The notes under the pieces are model-generated. The model saw nothing but the letters and a program-made list of their open reading frames with translations. It was not told the origin of the DNA and ran no database searches. A stretch of 64,000 bases of DNA from Pictodentalium vernedei (Eukaryota; Mollusca; Scaphopoda; Dentaliida; Dentaliidae). Shown here piece after piece: positions 9,300 to 19,584 of this stretch. Within the stretch, counting starts at the first letter, position 1, and each line of letters begins with the position of its first letter. The translations under genes were made by a program, and so were the position numbers. The stretch covers positions 30,557,023 to 30,621,022 of the forward strand of contig CM062291.1 in NCBI GenBank assembly GCA_031216915.1, given 5' to 3'.

Positions 9300-11402
9300 A
9301 TGAAGGGACATTGTTCAAATTGTAATAGGAAGAAATCTTCCTCTGACTTTCATGATCATTGTATTAATTGTAGTCAGTGTTCTCGCATTAATCCCTGTCC
9401 TATATGTGAATATTGGGATGAGAAACATTGGAAACGTGTGTCACGATATGTTGTTTCTGGAGAAAGGGCTATGCCGGCTCTTTCTCCGCAAGGTCACTCT
9501 ACTCTCTCAGTTTCTATTTCAGAGGAACAAGAACAGGGTGATGTTTCCATGTTATCTTCTACAAGTGTGCGTCCGTCGTCACAAATGAATTCAGAGCTAG
9601 CGGCAAAAGTGCTCATGGAGATTAGACAAATGTCGTCCGCTAGCTCGCCCAGTGTAGCGTCCATTCACCGAATGGTTCGGCAGCCGGGTTCGTCCGATGC
9701 AGTCCAGGAGGAAATTTTAGGTGATGCGAGCACTATAAACATAATAGATGCACACCCAGTGACGGCGGATAGTAAGCGAGAACGGAGGAAGCCTTTGAGT
9801 CCGGTTCCTAGCTCGTCCAGGTCCAGCCGGGCCGCGAGCGAGAGAGGCCCCTCTCTCGTTCTACAACATCTGGGACCAGATGTTGTGGTACAAAATGTGT
9901 CTTTAGCGGAGCATACGTCCGTCGCTCGGGACGCTCCGTTGTATAAGCAGTCCGCGGAGACTGTTAAGGCTTCCTCTTCTTTTCAGCGCACACGACCGCA
10001 CCTTGGCTGCGTGACCGCCGATATATTGCCAGCTTCGCCGATCAAGGATTCTTCGGCGACCAGGTCACACCATCCGGCAGCCAGGGATTCGAGACCGATG
10101 GACTCCGGACGTTCGCATAGGAAAAGTATGCGGGAGCCATCTGATGCGGAGCTGCCCTCGGCGAAGCAGCGAAAGACTGCGCCTCCGCAGGTCTCGACGC
10201 CGGACATTCTTGTGCAGATAGCACAGCTTATCGCAGCATCCCAGCAGCCGACAGAAACGGTGTCGGATCGAGAATTATCCGACGGCGCTGGGTCGGTACG
10301 CTCCGCCGAAGCATCGGGGGTGGACGACCAGGATCATCATGAGGTCCGACCGGATGGTGAAAGGGATACGGATGACTTGGAGCTATCCCTTTCAGAACAA
10401 CATAAAGCTGCCGTGGACTTCATCCGGCACTTTCTCCCTCAAGTTGTTCCGTCGGGCCAGACTGCTGCGGTTCCGGACAAGAGGATTATAGCGTCATTGG
10501 ACTCTGAATTTTTTGAGCGGTTCAGGGACATCGCTCCCGAGTTTCCGTCGCAGTCCAATAATGTTGCAAGAACATTTGAATTATTGAACGACGCTATATT
10601 TAAACTTGCTTCCAAGACGGGGAAAGCAGGTTTCTTGTCCGCTAATACTCTCAACCTGCCTTTCATTAATGCAAGGAATAAATTCGATACGGCAGGACAG
10701 GGTATCCCGAGAGTTCCTCTGCGTATGGACGACGAGGCGGAAGACTTAGAGCTATCATTACCGTCGTCGGCTTCTATTCCAACCGCGGTGTTGGAAACAG
10801 CTATTGCGTCTAACAGAGCCAATTTAGATGCCTTATCTTACGCAGATCACCTTACTAAGGCGTTATCACTGCGCCTTCAAGGGAAAGAGTTTCAGGATAT
10901 ACAATCCTCTTTAAGACTTCTTTCAAGGGCAGTAGCTTATTCCACGTGTAACTCCGCCCTTTCAGTGGCAAGTCTGGAGTTGGTTAGACGTGACGCAGCC
11001 CTAGCTACATCCACACTAGTGGATACTATGGTGGAGAACTCTCTTAGAGTCGCTTCGGTCTCAGGAGAACTTCTCTTTGACGGCAAGCTTTCTGCTATTT
11101 ATGATAAAATTACAAAGAAAGCTTCGGATTCTTTGTTGTTCAAATCTGCTTCTAAGAAGTCGGATACAGCAGACAAGAATAAGACAGGCACTTCTGGGTC
11201 TAATGCGCCCAAGAGAGGTTCCTATAGAGGTTCCGGTGCGTCCTCTTGGTCTTATTCGAGAGACCGTCAGGGTAGCGACTCTCGTTCGGGACGTCCTTCA
11301 GGCCGGGACAATCGGTCGGACGCCCCGAGGTCGACGGGGCGAGGTGCGGGTCGTGGAGGACGTGGTTTCTCCTACCGCAGGCCTCGCAGGTCCAGGAGGT
11401 GA
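9300..11402 (+). CDS. DIRS Gag-like protein (ORF1), copy 2
   Basis: The predicted product is a structural RNA-binding protein packaging the element's RNA. The ATG at 9300 gives 700 residues; the frame is open slightly upstream but without an ATG. The N-terminus carries a Cys-rich cluster, GHCSNCNRKKSS then HDHCINCSQCSR and NPCPICEYW, which looks zinc-binding. The middle is Ser/Pro-rich and probably disordered. The C-terminal 70 residues are rich in Arg, Gly and Ser (GRGAGRGGRGFSYRRPRRSRR-like), typical of RNA binding. It lies just upstream of the RT frame and ends at a TGA that overlaps the start of the pol region. Copy 3 has the same protein in pieces at 34.6-36.7 kb. Gag is assigned by position and composition, not by a recognised fold. 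Confidence 0.8.
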   Translation: MKGHCSNCNRKKSSSDFHDHCINCSQCSRINPCPICEYWDEKHWKRVSRYVVSGERAMPALSPQGHSTLSVSISEEQEQGDVSMLSSTSVRPSSQMNSELAAKVLMEIRQMSSASSPSVASIHRMVRQPGSSDAVQEEILGDASTINIIDAHPVTADSKRERRKPLSPVPSSSRSSRAASERGPSLVLQHLGPDVVVQNVSLAEHTSVARDAPLYKQSAETVKASSSFQRTRPHLGCVTADILPASPIKDSSATRSHHPAARDSRPMDSGRSHRKSMREPSDAELPSAKQRKTAPPQVSTPDILVQIAQLIAASQQPTETVSDRELSDGAGSVRSAEASGVDDQDHHEVRPDGERDTDDLELSLSEQHKAAVDFIRHFLPQVVPSGQTAAVPDKRIIASLDSEFFERFRDIAPEFPSQSNNVARTFELLNDAIFKLASKTGKAGFLSANTLNLPFINARNKFDTAGQGIPRVPLRMDDEAEDLELSLPSSASIPTAVLETAIASNRANLDALSYADHLTKALSLRLQGKEFQDIQSSLRLLSRAVAYSTCNSALSVASLELVRRDAALATSTLVDTMVENSLRVASVSGELLFDGKLSAIYDKITKKASDSLLFKSASKKSDTADKNKTGTSGSNAPKRGSYRGSGASSWSYSRDRQGSDSRSGRPSGRDNRSDAPRSTGRGAGRGGRGFSYRRPRRSRR

Positions 11403-13391
11403 TGGCTTAAACCTCTATCACGTACCGGTTGGCGGAAGGTTGTCGAGCTTTTCACAAGAATGGGCGTCGATTACGGACGACCCTTGGGTGAGAGGAGTGA
11501 CTTCGGAAGGTCTAAAGATATCCTTCAAACGAAAGCCTCCATTAACTCGAAGTCCAAAGTGGACTCATCTTCCGTCAAATCCGCAGAAAAGAGACGCTCT
11601 GTTATCAGAGGTGCAGTCTCTTTTAATGAAGAACACGGTAGAGGTCGTAGAAAACCAGGAATCTCCGGGATTCTACAGCCATCTGTTTCTGGTCCCGAAA
11701 CCAGATGGCTCGTTCCGTCCAGTCATAGATTTGAGCTGGATAAACAAGCTGATCGTTGCTCCGAAGTTTTATATGGAGACGATTCGGTTGGTCAGAGCGA
11801 GTATTCGGGTGAACGATTATGCAACAAGCATAGATCTCAAGATGCGTACTTTCACGTCATGGTACATCCGACATTCCGAAAGTACCTACGCTTCGCAGTC
11901 CTAGGAGTGGTGTATCAATTCCGGGCGATGTGCTTCGGATTGAATCTAGCACCCTGGGCTTTCACTCGGGTAATGAACTCGGTAATGGTCTATTTCCGAG
12001 CTCATTCGTCTGCGGTAACGTCGGCCTACCTGGACGACATTCTTCAGAGGTACGGCAACGAGTTAACGCTTCAGAACGATGTTCAGAATCTTCTTCTATT
12101 GCTCCGACGTCTCGGTTTTATAGTAAACGAGGAGAAGTCGGATCTGGTGCCGTCCAAGTCATTCACTCATCTGGGAATGAGCTTCGAGACGCACAACAAT
12201 CTCGTTCGTCTGCCGTTAACCAGAGCGAAATTAGTCAGTTGTTACGCTCGCTATTGTCTGCATGCAGACAAAGTCACAGCGAGAGAATTTATGAGACTGA
12301 TAGGTCTGTGCGGAGCCGCCGCGGATCTCATTCCGATGGGGCGGTTACGCACACGTCCTCTTCAAATTTTCTTGACTCAGAATTGGAGTGTGAAAATTCA
12401 TTCGCTCGATGTAGACGTTCTCTTGTCAGATCAAGTGAAACAAGAGATTCAGACTTGGGCAAACATTCAGTGGTTAACTCAGGGAGTTCCGCTGCAGTTG
12501 CCGGATCCGAGTTTTACCATTATGACGGATGCCAGTCAAACAGGTTGGGGTGCATCATTAATCCCAACGGATTCGAGATGCCAGGGTCTTTGGGATCCGC
12601 AATTCCTGTGCAAGCACATAAACATCAAGGAAATGATGTCAATTTGGCTTGCGTTACGTCACTGGATGGACATTATTCACAATGCTCATGTCCAAATCCT
12701 ATCCGACAATACGACAGTAGTGGCGTATATACGGAATCAGGGAGGCACTCATTCAGTTCCGTTGTTCAATCTAACGGAAAGAATCCTTCTGTTTGCGCTA
12801 GAACATCACGTTCTCCTTTCGGTCCGTCACATACCGGGTCGTCTGAATGTGCTAGCAGACTCCCTTTCACGAAAGGGTCGCTTGTTGCCGTCGGAGTGGA
12901 CTCTCAACAAACAAGTATTCAATCAGATTTGCTACCAATGGGAACGGCCAATGATAGACTTATTTGCGACACATCTCAACAATCAGTTGCAGACGTATGT
13001 GTCTCCGTGTCCGGATCCAAGAGCATTTGCAGTAGACGCTCTGTCGATCCCTTGGGACGGAATGATAGGATATGCGTATCCTCCAGCGCCGTTAATTCAA
13101 CAAGTATTGCTAAAGATAAAACAATCTCAATGCAAGATTCTGTTGGAAGCATCTCTGTCGCCACAGAGACCGTGGATAAATCTACTCAGGTGTCTGTTGT
13201 GGGACCTACCGCGAAAGCTTCCTCCACGGGAGGATCTTCTTTCGCAGGGGAAATCGCGCCAACTCCATCACAACCCGCAAGGTCTCAACCTTCACGTTTT
13301 TCCGTTGTGCGGTCCTTCTTGCATGGCAAACTCTTTACAGGACGAGCAGTGGACGCGATTTCTAACTGTAGGAGGACCTCCTCTTTGCTAA
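11401..13391 (+). pseudogene. DIRS RT-RNase H-MT polyprotein, frameshifted, copy 2
   Basis: The product would copy the element's RNA into DNA. Reading starts in one frame after Gag (fingers: LVPKPDGSFRPVIDLSWINK) and reaches ATSIDLK with the motif A Asp. At about 11839-11841 one base is missing relative to copy 3, and the protein continues one frame over from DAYFHVMVHP to the stop at 13391. Downstream are motif B (FGLNLAPWAFTRVMN), motif C (SAYLDDIL), RNase H with TDASQTGWG, KEMMSIW, SDNTTVVAYI and HIPGRLNVLADSLSR, then the MT domain (DLFATHLNNQ, GYAYPPAPLI). All RT/RNase H acidic residues remain; only the frameshift disables it. No ATG begins the pol frame near Gag, so expression may rely on readthrough or reinitiation. 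Confidence 0.88.
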
Positions 13392-14347
13392 ACTATGCGG
13401 CTAAGTGGAAGGTTTTTCGTCGTTGGTGTAGGGATCATTCTGTAGATATATTCGATCCCTCTATACCAGACATTGCAAACTTTCTAGTATACTTGTGTGA
13501 CGAAATCAAACTGCAGCCTGTTACTATAAAGGGTTATAGATCTATGTTATCTGATACCTATGCACATCATGATAGTTTACAAATTGGATCTAATGTCTCT
13601 TTATCTAAGTTGGTTAGAAACTTTTCGATAAATAGACCCAGAACTCTTAGATTAATTCCTAAGTGGAATTTAGCTTGGGTTCTTCTTAAATTGAAGGAAA
13701 AGCCATTTGAACCTCTTGGGACAGTAGATTTCAAATTCTTATCTTATAAGACAGCTTTTCTCTTAGCTTTCTCTTCTGCTAGAAGAGTCAGTGAGCTTCA
13801 TGCACTGTCGGTGGATGATTCTCACTATCGTAGTGTCGGGAACACTATCACCTTCACTACTAATGTGGGTTTTTTAGCTAAGAATCAGGCTCCTAATAAA
13901 TATCCGGAACCTATTGTTATTAAGGCTCTTCCGTCTTCAGACGGGCGTAGGCCTTTACTCTGTCCTGTTAGAGCGTTACGTATCTATAAACAGAGATCTC
14001 AGTTTATCAGAAAGGGACGGAAACGTTTCTTTCTGTCTTTGATGCCTAATAGAAAGGACATTTCGGTCCATTCTATTGCTAGATGGATTCAATTAACTAT
14101 CCGTACTGCTTATGAAAATTTATCTTCTTCTCAGCAGTCTGAGCTTAAGATTTCTGCTCATGAAGTAAGAGCTCTTTCTACTTCCTGGGCTTATGCTAAT
14201 AGTGTTGCTATTACAGATTTAATGAAGGCTGCTTATTGGTCTCAGCCATCCACATTTACGAATTTTTATCTCAGAAATATTGAGTCCATTTCTGGAGACC
14301 TGCATTGTTTAGGTCCGTTATCTGTTGCTCAGAATGTCGTCCACTAA
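12938..14347 (+). CDS. DIRS tyrosine recombinase (YR), copy 2
   Basis: This is the integrase-like recombinase of the element. The frame is open from 11930 to 14347; the ATG at 12938 matches that of copy 1. Catalytic residues are complete: Arg (SARRVSELHAL), His-x-x-Arg (SAHEVRALSTSW), Trp (AAYWSQP) and Tyr (FTNFYLRNI). It overlaps the RNase H-MT frame by at least 450 bases, and the frame stays open for nearly 1.5 kb across RT and RNase H. It differs from copy 1 by a handful of substitutions, for example Cys for Phe in VYLCDEIKL and Glu for Val in QQSELKIS. It appears functional as read. Confidence 0.88.
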   Translation: MGTANDRLICDTSQQSVADVCVSVSGSKSICSRRSVDPLGRNDRICVSSSAVNSTSIAKDKTISMQDSVGSISVATETVDKSTQVSVVGPTAKASSTGGSSFAGEIAPTPSQPARSQPSRFSVVRSFLHGKLFTGRAVDAISNCRRTSSLLNYAAKWKVFRRWCRDHSVDIFDPSIPDIANFLVYLCDEIKLQPVTIKGYRSMLSDTYAHHDSLQIGSNVSLSKLVRNFSINRPRTLRLIPKWNLAWVLLKLKEKPFEPLGTVDFKFLSYKTAFLLAFSSARRVSELHALSVDDSHYRSVGNTITFTTNVGFLAKNQAPNKYPEPIVIKALPSSDGRRPLLCPVRALRIYKQRSQFIRKGRKRFFLSLMPNRKDISVHSIARWIQLTIRTAYENLSSSQQSELKISAHEVRALSTSWAYANSVAITDLMKAAYWSQPSTFTNFYLRNIESISGDLHCLGPLSVAQNVVH

Positions 14348-14445
14348 ACAGTTGCAACTATAGTTATGCAGGCTTTCTGTTCCGGCAGTGACTCCGTCCA
14401 GTTGCCCTCTTCGCTCTGGGCTATTTGACCCAGCGCAAGGGGAAG

Positions 14446-14466
14446 GGGGGGGGGGGGGGGGGGGGC
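14446..14466 (+). repeat. Poly-G tract, DIRS copy 2
   Basis: This is a run of about 20 G after the YR stop, at the same place as the shorter run in copy 1. Confidence 0.8.
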
Positions 14467-14954
14467 GGGTGTTCCCTTAGGTCACCTGCTTTATAGTGAA
14501 AAGCAAGGGAATGCCTCCTCCAAGTCAGTATTTCTGAGTCGTTTCCGGGATGGTTTTAAAGTGTAATATTAATGTTAAAATTCATTCATGTCTTATTTTT
14601 AAAGTGTAGCTCGGTGTGAAGCATTTGTATATGTCAAGTGTCAAACGGGCTTTAATATACAATACTCGGACACTTTTAAATGACTATAAAGAGTCTCAAT
14701 TCTCTGGACTACTTTATTTATTGGCTTACTTTAAAAATAATTAGTATAAGGGATATACTGGATGTTAATAGAGAACATGAATGTTATTGTGCTCAATTAT
14801 TAAGGGTAGTGTATCTTTCTAATTTAATATTAAATAAGAAAGATACATGTAAAGCCTAATACTCCTTTTCTCCTTAAGGGGTTACCTCTTTACTATATAG
14901 TTGAGCTTATTGGATTTTCCTCTATGTCCTAGGCCCTCCAGCCTGTTTACTATT

Positions 14955-15043
14955 CAGCTAAGTCGGGGTCATTGGTACAGTATAAAAATGTTAAAAAATT
15001 TATAGTAATTTATATATTTTTTATACTTACCAATGACCCAGAC
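14955..15043. repeat. DIRS internal complementary region (ICR), copy 2
   Basis: 14955-14989 is the reverse complement of the left outer end (8212-8245). 14990-15043 is the reverse complement of the right outer end (15292-15345). The two halves meet at aaaaat|gttaaaaaa, which fixes both element boundaries and the sequence of the circle junction. Confidence 0.88.
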
Positions 15044-15118
15044 GGGGATGGCCTGCCCTGGAGTTGGGAACTCTTGCCTCCCCGCTGAGTACATAGCTCT
15101 GACCAGGCACTGCCAGTA

Positions 15119-15308
15119 AGAATGATAATTGGCGCCAATTTCGGGACGTCTGCGTCACTGCGCATGCGCAGTAGAGGCGTAGTATGGAGGTCCTTTAGGA
15201 CATGATTTCTTTTTGTTTTGGATGCAAATTTTGGGGGTTGGGGGGCAAAATTTGTGTTTGGCCCTGGTTTTGTTAGAGTTAGCACCAGCTAAGTCTGGGT
15301 CATTGGTA
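15119..15308 (+). repeat. Right inverted terminal repeat of DIRS copy 2
   Basis: This is complementary to the left ITR at 8224-8413, with few mismatches over about 190 bases. Confidence 0.88.
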
Positions 15309-15345
15309 AGTATAAAAAATATATAAATTACTATAAATTTTTTAA

Positions 15346-15533
15346 CTTTTTCAAATTTTTCAAAAAATTTCAACAAAACCATATCATATGACCCCTCATT
15401 GGAACGAGCTCGTTCCAAAGAGGGGTCACATGATATGGTTTTGTTGAAATTTTTTGAAAAATAATATTTTTTCAGATGCTTAATTTACATATTACGCGGG
15501 CCGATGTTGGCAAATCGTTGGGTAAAGGGTTAA
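15346..15533. mobile_element. TTAA MITE subfamily A, right piece after DIRS copy 2
   Basis: It resumes with tttttcaaatttttc and holds the core palindrome gacccctcattggaacgagc / gttccaaagaggggtc. It ends gggtaaagggTTAA at 15530-15533. Joined with 8159-8211 it makes one MITE of about 240 bases. Confidence 0.88.
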
Positions 15534-15681
15534 AAACTTAATGTTGGGGAACTTGTTTTATTGTAGAAAAATGTGATTGAAGTCGTAATTAGGCCCTTAT
15601 GGGTCAGACCTTTACCCAATGAAATGGCCGGGCTTGTACCGCTGTTCAGTATTGAAATTTCAGACTAGAGGATCTTCAATT

Positions 15682-16270
15682 CAGTGGCGTAGGGGATGGA
15701 CCCACAGGGCCCACATTGTGGGGGGTCCTCGGCTAGAAGGGGGGGGGGCGTCTTGACGGACGTCCTAAAGCTGGAAGAAAGAGGGAGAGAGAGAGAGATA
15801 GTAAAAAAGAGTAGAGGAAGAGAGATAAATAAACAATATCATCAACCAAATACACATAATTTCAAACTCTCACTTCCAAACGACGTACTCTTTGTAGTCT
15901 ATGTATTATTCTTTTAAGTGAAGGCTACATCATTGTAACTGATAGGGGTGAGAAATGAACAATATACATACATGGTGCCTCTCAAGTCACAGATGTTGGA
16001 TGTGCATGTGTGTATCGTTGGGTGGTGGTGGTGAAACTTAAAACATGTAATAAAAAATCTACAGAGTCGTACTTTTAGAATCGATCCTATAGGCTATACC
16101 TTCATTTAAGTTATGGCATATGTACTACGTGAAATCCTTATGCTGTGCATGGTAACAACACTAAATTTGCTCCCGTTTTAAAGGCAACCACCATTATGAA
16201 AGGGCCCCCCCGTCTCTATCTCGCAGGAGGGGGGGGGGGGCAGGCCACAAGATTTTCCACTACGCCATTG
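15682..16270. mobile_element. hAT-type non-autonomous element with 8-bp target duplication
   Basis: Ends are CAGTGGCGTAG and CTACGCCATTG (inverted, one mismatch). The flanking 8-mer CTTCAATT occurs at 15674-15681 and again at 16271-16278. An 8-bp duplication with CA...TG ends is the hAT signature. The interior has GA-rich, G-rich, C-rich and CA-repeat stretches and no transposase. Confidence 0.85.
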
Positions 16271-16278
16271 CTTCAATT

Positions 16279-16776
16279 TTCACTGCCCCCTCCCCCCCCC
16301 ACCCACCCCACCCCTGCCGAATATCCACCTTTTGCATCTAAACAACAGTCCCCCACCCACCCACACACACACACACTTTTTGAGTGAGAATTTTTCTACT
16401 ACTTCTTGTGAATTTCCAGCTGCCAAAGCAGTGCTGATGCACCATCTTTCATGAGGTGGTCAAAATAGATAGCCTTTGGGTTCTAAAGTAGGAAATCAGG
16501 GGCAGACAGGGCCAAAAGAAGTAACTGGGAAATACATCAAGGTAGGCCCCAGACCAGGAGAAAATTTTGATATTTCAAATTGAGTGAATGCTGCTTCCTT
16601 GCATCTGAGCAATCACACAGAGAACATTTTGATGGCATTTTGGTGTCATCTTCATCACCCATTGGGCAAGAATGGTATCAACAGGGTGGGTGGGGCATGC
16701 ATTGGCCCATCGGGTAGAACATAGTTGGGCCCAATAGGAGAAAATTTAGATTTTTTCAAATTAAATAAATAGAGAG
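16279..16776. other. Non-coding stretch, no gene seen
   Basis: It begins with a C-rich and CA-rich tail. The rest is unique-looking apart from a motif pair ('ggcccmataggagaaaattt') at about 16545 and 16730. No open frame or RNA gene can be supported. Confidence 0.5.
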
Positions 16777-16929
16777 TAATTGCTTGACTGGACTGGTTAC
16801 GTGAAATAATTCATGAGAGGTGAGGGACGTTTGTACAAACACGAGTGTGCGAATGATCACGAGTGTTTTACAATATAGTCCCTCGCCTCGAATGAATTAT
16901 TTCATGTAACCAGTCCAGTCAAGCGATTA
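16777..16929. mobile_element. Foldback MITE (taattgcttgactggactgg family)
   Basis: Arms of about 50 bases are inverted: attgcttgactggactggtt...ttcatgagaggtgaggga and its complement ending in ccagtccagtcaagcgatta. The loop is about 50 bases. The target duplication is not clear. Confidence 0.7.
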
Positions 16930-16970
16930 TTCTGTTTATTACTTTTCATTATTAACGATAATTATATTAT

Positions 16971-18065
16971 TTAACACGTTACCTAACATAACGGCCAAAA
17001 CCGGCCAGCGCTATTCTCAAAACTCGCGAATTAATTTTCATTATTTTTTTCATTTTTTGTCTCTAAAACAAAGATTATGACCCCTCATTGGAACGAGCTC
17101 ATCAAGCTCGTGCCAATAAGGGGTCATAACCTATGTTTTTGAGACAAAAAATGAAAATAATAGTTATTCAAGAATTTTTTTTTTGAAACAGGGTCCGTAC
17201 GGTCTTGAAAAGTGCTTGAATTTCAGTGCATGTCTTGAAAAGTGCTTAAATTGACTTTTCCCCTTGAATAGTGCTTGAATTACCACCACTCCCCTTGAAA
17301 AGTCCTTGACTCCTGGACCCCAACCTACTCTGCTAAAAAAATCCCCCCCAAAATGCCACGTTTTAGTATCCAAAATAACAAAAAGATTCGGGAATTCGCT
17401 GTAGCATATTAAAGTTTAAAACACGAATAGTATAATACGCCTGTGTGCTCTGCACACTGCTTTTCTTGTTCATGATAATGAGAGAAAACACAAGTACACA
17501 AATTACGATGACGTTCATCATAATGTACAGGTCAATTTTAACCAATCAAAAAATTGAAACGGCAGCATGTGATCTATTTGCATACTATCATGTGGCTCAC
17601 TGTACACACAGGCTGATGTACTAAGGAGAGCATCCAATTCAAATGAGCAGTGAATTGTGTTTTGCAAACTGTTTTTTCCAATCAATGTCTGCATCTCCGC
17701 CTGCTTCATTTATTTCATCGTGTCACACAAAAGGATAGTTACTGGAAGCGATAATATATCAAAGATTCACCTTGACTTTGTATGAAAATAACAGAGGTAT
17801 TTGATAATAAATCATGAATTATTGTTTGTGAACAATCGATTCTGAATGTCAAATTACCACAAACACCCCAATACCTTTGCAAGAAGTTCCGAAACTTAAC
17901 CAAAAGGACAGAAATGGGCCTGAATATTACCTGACACACACTCATTCTTGAAATATGCACTGCGCGGAGAGCAGCTATAAAAAGAACATGTCACAGTTGG
18001 TTTCTTAGAATGGAAAAATAGTCTGTGAAAGTGTCGTCTGCTTTTCATGTTAGGTAAAGGGTTAA
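16971..18065. mobile_element. TTAA MITE subfamily B interrupted by an 840-base insertion
   Basis: The left two thirds (TTAACACGTTACCTAACATA...agttattcaagaattttt) end near 17183. The last piece (gtgtcgtctgcttttcatgt, ggtaaagggTTAA) appears at 18031-18065. Both match the intact copy at 45325. The intervening DNA is therefore a later insertion. Confidence 0.75.
17184..18024. mobile_element. Insertion inside the subfamily B MITE
   Basis: It starts near gaaacagggtccgtacggtc and carries four spaced 'cttgaaaagtgcttgaa' motifs; similar motifs occur at 7195. No transposase and no convincing terminal inverted repeat was found. It may be hAT-derived (CAGGGT start), but the right end is not recognisable. 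Confidence 0.45.
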
Positions 18066-18471
18066 AAAAGGCAAAAAAAAACAATGAAGTCCCCATTATA
18101 CCCACGGGAAAGCGTCTTCGTTTGCATGCACGGATACATGACCCAATTGTTGATTGCATAATTCACTTGTGAAGTTATCGTTTATGATCAAACCCGGAAA
18201 TCCCAGTAAATCACACTTTGGAAAGTAATAAATGCTGTTTCCTTGCATCTGGGTGATCAGTTACAGACTAGACTGTTGGTATATCAAAATGTTCTCTATG
18301 TGGACTGTCAATAGAGAACAATTCAATATACCGACATTCTATGCAATCAGATCCATTCCCCTTGTTTGGTGTTTTCTCGAAATTTCAGGTACCAGCGGGT
18401 GTTGGGATGCATCAATTTTGGGGGATACCTGAGCCACCCAATTGGGTGTCACCAGGAATTTTATGATGGGT

Positions 18472-18720
18472 CATATGCATGCCTGGAAATAAACAATCTG
18501 TTATTTGCAGAATGTGATCCTCAGAGGGTGAATTTGCTGATGTTATCCCATACAGTGGGCTAAAATCCCCCCCAATTTATCCTCTGGGAACCTCTTTCTG
18601 TTAAGGCCTGGCACCTTGATTCAGATTCAGGTTCACAGAGGGTAAAGTTAGTAATGCTAACCTGCTGTGCAGGGTAGCATTGCCAAATTCACCCTCTGGG
18701 GACCTCATTCTGCAGATGCC
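18472..18720. mobile_element. hAT MITE (gcctggaaataa family), right end lost
   Basis: It begins CATGCCTGGAAATAAACAAT and runs through the gaggtc..cagagggtgaattt palindromic arms seen at 20715 and 62829. The right terminus is replaced at gccagtccaatttg by the next repeat. Confidence 0.65.
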
Positions 18721-19135
18721 AGTCCAATTTGACTAATATTTACCACATAGGTCTTTTGCAATAATATCTCAAACCAGTTCGAAATCTGACCCAGCCTGAT
18801 TTTTCGTTACAGAATTATTGGCCTTAATTAGTCAATTTCTACGAATTTTGAGCTCAATATCAGGAACAAACATTTTCCGATTTGACTAATATTTGCCATA
18901 CAGGTCTTTTGCAATAATATCTCAAGAAAGTTCGAAAACTGCCCTGGCCCGATTTTTTGTTAAAGAGCTATGGACCTTAATTAAATAATTTTTACGAATT
19001 CTGAACTTGTTAGCATTATAACTTGGACAATGATTTGACAACCAGGATATGATTGATAATCGGGTTATGGACATGCAACACACACTGATTGCCACCACAA
19101 CTCGACACCTACATCTCCGATGCACACCTCTTGTT
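18721..19135 (+). mobile_element. Small Helitron-like element with two 153-bp tandem units
   Basis: tttgactaatattt followed by ggtcttttgcaataatatct occurs at 18728 and again at 18881, 153 bases apart. The element ends in cacctcttgtt, the same ending style as the 167-bp satellite family. The class is tentative. Confidence 0.45.
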
Positions 19136-19356
19136 ATTTATTGAAGAACTGTTTTTCTAGGTGTCACCTTCTCGTCAGGTAAAAGGTTTTGGGCTGTCAT
19201 GATTTTTTGATTTAGGAATCGTTTAATCGTCGCAAATAATCAATAATAATCGATTAAGCGTACCTAGATGACCCTCTCCCTCTCTTTGAAGTTGTTAAAA
19301 ATGATGTTCAAGTTAGCTGACGAACCTCAAGTAAACAACGAAGACGATCCTCTTTT

Positions 19357-19515
19357 AGGTACACTCAAAGCTTTGATGTTCTGAACTTTTAAACCGTCAG
19401 TGTAATAACCAGGACCGGTCATCAATTGCAAACTTCGCAAATTCGCAACTGCTGACCGGTCTTGATTATTACACTGACAGTTCTAAAGTTCAGAACATCA
19501 AAACTTTGATGTACC
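19357..19515. mobile_element. Foldback MITE (gatgttctgaactt family)
   Basis: Arms of about 62 bases pair almost throughout: aggtacactcaaagctttga...aggaccggtca and its complement ending ...tttgatgtacct. The loop is about 30 bases. Confidence 0.75.
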
Positions 19516-19584
19516 TGAAAGACAAATGCTTCTAACGGTTTCTTGAGATTTAACATCGATGTTCTTGACTTTTTACCTTTAGCA

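Larger units (their letters stand above)
8212..15345 (+). mobile_element. DIRS-like YR retrotransposon, copy 2 (full length)
   Basis: This is a complete 7.1-kb element. It holds left ITR 8224-8413, Gag 9300-11402, RT-RNase H-MT 11401-13391, YR overlapping it and ending at 14347, ICR 14955-15043 and right ITR 15119-15308. The edges were set by comparing each end with its own ICR complement and with the interrupted MITE on both sides. No target duplication is evident, as expected for YR integration. It is nearly identical with copy 1, so amplification of this subfamily is recent. One single-base loss breaks RT at about 11840. Confidence 0.92.

Noticed and set aside
9983..10822. Minus-strand genes inside DIRS Gag
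   Set aside because: These are shadows of the Gag frame with no support in copy 3.
17184..18024. hAT element with defined ends
   Set aside because: A CAGGGT start is visible, but no matching right end or 8-bp duplication could be found. It is left as an unclassified insertion.
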